From JABFSC01 sp031389045 (GTDB taxonomy: Bacteria; Desulfobacterota; Binatia; Bin18), in NCBI GenBank assembly GCA_031389045.1, contig JANMSE010000266.1, forward strand, positions 1 to 8,228: 8,228 nt of DNA, written 5' to 3'. The notes under the pieces were generated by a model. That model was not told where the DNA came from and ran no database searches. It saw only the letters and a program-made list of their open reading frames with translations. A program made the position numbers and the translations under genes. Below are positions 6,804 to 8,228 of the stretch, piece after piece. Position 1 is the stretch's first letter, and each line of letters starts with the position of its first letter.

Positions 6804-6817
6804 CGGAACTTCCGTTA
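6804..6817 (+). repeat. 14-bp direct repeat, copy 2 (contains the stop of the Cas12/TnpB-like gene)
   Basis: This is an exact copy of CGGAACTTCCGTTA at 6721-6734. Its final TTA is the TAA stop of the minus-strand gene. The pair frames the hairpin spacer and could mark an insertion or recombination edge. Confidence 0.6.
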
Positions 6818-8228
6818 CGCAACGGATTTTACTATATGTTTCAGCTTTCTCCCCGCTGAACTGGGTCGGACTATACTTTTTGTGTCTCCAGTGACCTGAT
6901 TGGAGATCACTCCCCGCGCTTGCATCTCGATCGTGGTTCCGGTTTTGAGCGCTGCCTGGCGCAAAACCATGACAAAGCGCGCTGGGGCGAGCAGGTGGCG
7001 GTAGAACGATGCGTTTGGTGTCGTTTCCGCCGCGCGGTCTTCCTGATCGAGAATGACGACATTCATCTGTTGGTAGCGGCGGCAGAGATCGCTCGCCAAG
7101 TTGTGATAGTACCAGTCGCGATGACCAAGATAGCGTCGCTCTAGCCCGCGTGCTTCCCGGAGCAGCGTGGTCGAACGATCCGCCCAGGCACGCAAGAGGT
7201 GCTGAATGCCAGGCACTCCGCTTTTTCCCTCCACGAGGTGTAATAACCGCCAGAGCCCCGGTGCACGAACCGCCCACAACTGCACGAGAATTTTTTGCGC
7301 GGGAGCCGGGAGGTGAGCGCGTTCCTGGTGATCTCGCAGTTGTGATTTGAGCTGTTCGAGATGTAGGTCGGCCTGGCCTTGGAGCGCGCGCTTGTGCCGC
7401 CATTCCTCAAGAATTGTTCGCGGGAGCAGCAGCGCTTCTTCACGTCCGCTCGAATCACTCAACATACCCAGGCGGAGTTGCGTGTCCTCCCATAACGCGC
7501 CTTCGAGCCGGAGGGCCGCGCCCGTCGTGATTGCCCGCGCTGGTGTCTGGATGATGGCTGGCGGAACTTCCACCGTGAGATGGAGCGACCATTGCCAACG
7601 GGGGGCGATGTTGTGGCCACCGTTCTGATCCTTCTGATCCTTCTGATTCTGGTGATATCCCCCCGCCACAATCTGTTCTCCCACGAGAGCGGCTGTTTTG
7701 AGATAGGCACCTGCCGGCAGTGGACGATGTAAGATCGTTCTGAAAGGCAGGGGAGCCTCCCCCACTTGGAACAGACCCGAAGTGCGAGCAAGGCGCTTGC
7801 GCTGTCGCTGCGGGTTTGTCGGATTGAATGCTTCAGGTGGAACGGGTTCAAGATGGAGTCGTTGGACGTGTTGTCCAAAAATACGTTCGACCGGTAAACC
7901 ACCAGCGGTAAACTGATGACAGAAATGGACCTTGTGAAAAGGAGCGGTTCTGGAATGAGGCGGGTTTCCGTGCCGCCCGAAATAACGGCTCACCGCTGCT
8001 TGAAACTGAGTGAGAATGAAGCGACTGTTCGCCCACCCGGCCGGGCATTCGCTTGTCAACCGCTGGGCTTCTTGGGCTAAGGCTTCCCGCAGTTGCTTGA
8101 AAATTTGCGTCTGTGAAGGTTGAGATTCACTCCGTGTGCTCGGATCGGTTTCTGGTGAGGCGTGGCGGGCGTTTTGATAGGTCTCTTGATATTGGGCGAA
8201 TGCATCCACCAATTGGTTCCAGAGCGTG
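6815..8228 (-). CDS. Cas12/TnpB-like protein with degenerate RuvC domain (N-terminus outside window)
   Basis: The frame is open from the right edge to TAA at 6815, over 470 residues. No start is required inside the window: the frame continues upstream of a TTG at 8212 as LWNQLVDAFAQYQ, which resembles the first helices of compact Cas12/TnpB proteins. Further resemblances (numbered from that TTG) are LPFRTILHRPLPAGAYLK (155-172), WQWSLHLTVE (206-215) before RuvC-I, a GREEALLLP stretch (256-264), and RRYLGHRDWYYHNLASDLCRRY (359-380) before RuvC-II. The RuvC-I aspartate is replaced (AITTGAA, 227-233). RuvC-II keeps only Asp389 in VVILDQEDR. After about residue 432 no CxxC zinc ribbon and no RuvC-III aspartate appear in any minus-strand frame. 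DNA cleavage is therefore unlikely. The Cas12m-like layout suggests RNA-guided binding without cutting, as in Cas12m or the TnpB-derived repressors TldR; a decaying transposon gene is the alternative. No CRISPR repeats lie in the window. The family call rests on recognition by eye. Confidence 0.55.
   Translation of the reverse strand, partial: TLWNQLVDAFAQYQETYQNARHASPETDPSTRSESQPSQTQIFKQLREALAQEAQRLTSECPAGWANSRFILTQFQAAVSRYFGRHGNPPHSRTAPFHKVHFCHQFTAGGLPVERIFGQHVQRLHLEPVPPEAFNPTNPQRQRKRLARTSGLFQVGEAPLPFRTILHRPLPAGAYLKTAALVGEQIVAGGYHQNQKDQKDQNGGHNIAPRWQWSLHLTVEVPPAIIQTPARAITTGAALRLEGALWEDTQLRLGMLSDSSGREEALLLPRTILEEWRHKRALQGQADLHLEQLKSQLRDHQERAHLPAPAQKILVQLWAVRAPGLWRLLHLVEGKSGVPGIQHLLRAWADRSTTLLREARGLERRYLGHRDWYYHNLASDLCRRYQQMNVVILDQEDRAAETTPNASFYRHLLAPARFVMVLRQAALKTGTTIEMQARGVISNQVTGDTKSIVRPSSAGRKLKHIVKSVA
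7623..7649 (-). repeat. Three 9-bp tandem units inside the Cas12/TnpB-like gene
   Basis: On the plus strand TTCTGATCC occurs twice, followed by TTCTGATTC. On the coding strand it gives NQKDQKDQN, a hydrophilic loop insertion between two predicted strands. The frame is preserved, so length changes by slippage would be tolerated. Confidence 0.8.

Noticed and set aside
6760..6876. Three TATAGT motifs on the minus strand as promoter -10 boxes
   Set aside because: No -35-like hexamer at suitable spacing, and the leftward direction leads into the antisense of the GNAT gene; kept only as context for a possible small RNA.
6732..7403. Second minus-strand open frame overlapping the end of the Cas12/TnpB-like gene, checked for a frameshifted zinc ribbon
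   Set aside because: It contains no CxxC pair or acid motif that would continue the RuvC domain, so a simple frameshift does not explain the missing C-terminus.

Overview
The window is GC-rich, tightly packed bacterial DNA with good Shine-Dalgarno sites and no tRNA, rRNA or CRISPR array. The gene set (a DUF35/thiolase-fold pair, a Uma2 protein with a coiled-coil tail, a gentisate-dioxygenase-type bicupin, a stand-alone MetE-type methyltransferase and a TnpB/Cas12-like protein) suggests an aerobic, metabolically versatile bacterium. An uncultured soil, marine or sponge-associated lineage (Tectomicrobia, Binatota or a former deltaproteobacterium) would fit, but this is only an impression from gene content.

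Left part (1-1578, minus strand): a two-gene operon. A thiolase-fold protein without the nucleophilic cysteine is followed 7 bases later by a DUF35 zinc-ribbon/OB-fold protein that runs off the left edge. This pairing is typical of acyl-CoA-processing complexes such as the Ltp2-ChsH2 steroid side-chain aldolase. A 140-base divergent spacer (1579-1718) separates it from the next operon.

Middle part (1719-6735, plus strand): five closely spaced genes that look like one transcription unit: metF (methylenetetrahydrofolate reductase), a Uma2/DUF820 putative nuclease, a gentisate/salicylate-type ring-cleaving bicupin dioxygenase, a short MetE-like zinc methyltransferase resembling the oxygen-dependent MesD family, and a GNAT-like protein of unknown role. 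The union of one-carbon chemistry (MetF, MetE-like) with an Fe(II) dioxygenase suggests either methyl transfer from a methoxylated aromatic compound or an unusual oxygen-linked methionine synthase.

Right part (6736-8228): a short spacer with a 14-base direct repeat and a perfect 9-bp hairpin. It lies between the convergent GNAT gene and a minus-strand gene running off the right edge. That gene encodes a protein that by eye resembles compact Cas12/TnpB proteins, closest in feel to Cas12m. It lacks the first RuvC aspartate, the C-terminal zinc ribbon and the third RuvC motif. It is the strongest candidate here for something undescribed: a nuclease-dead RNA-guided protein, or a decaying transposon nuclease. 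No stretch above 300 bases lacks a gene.
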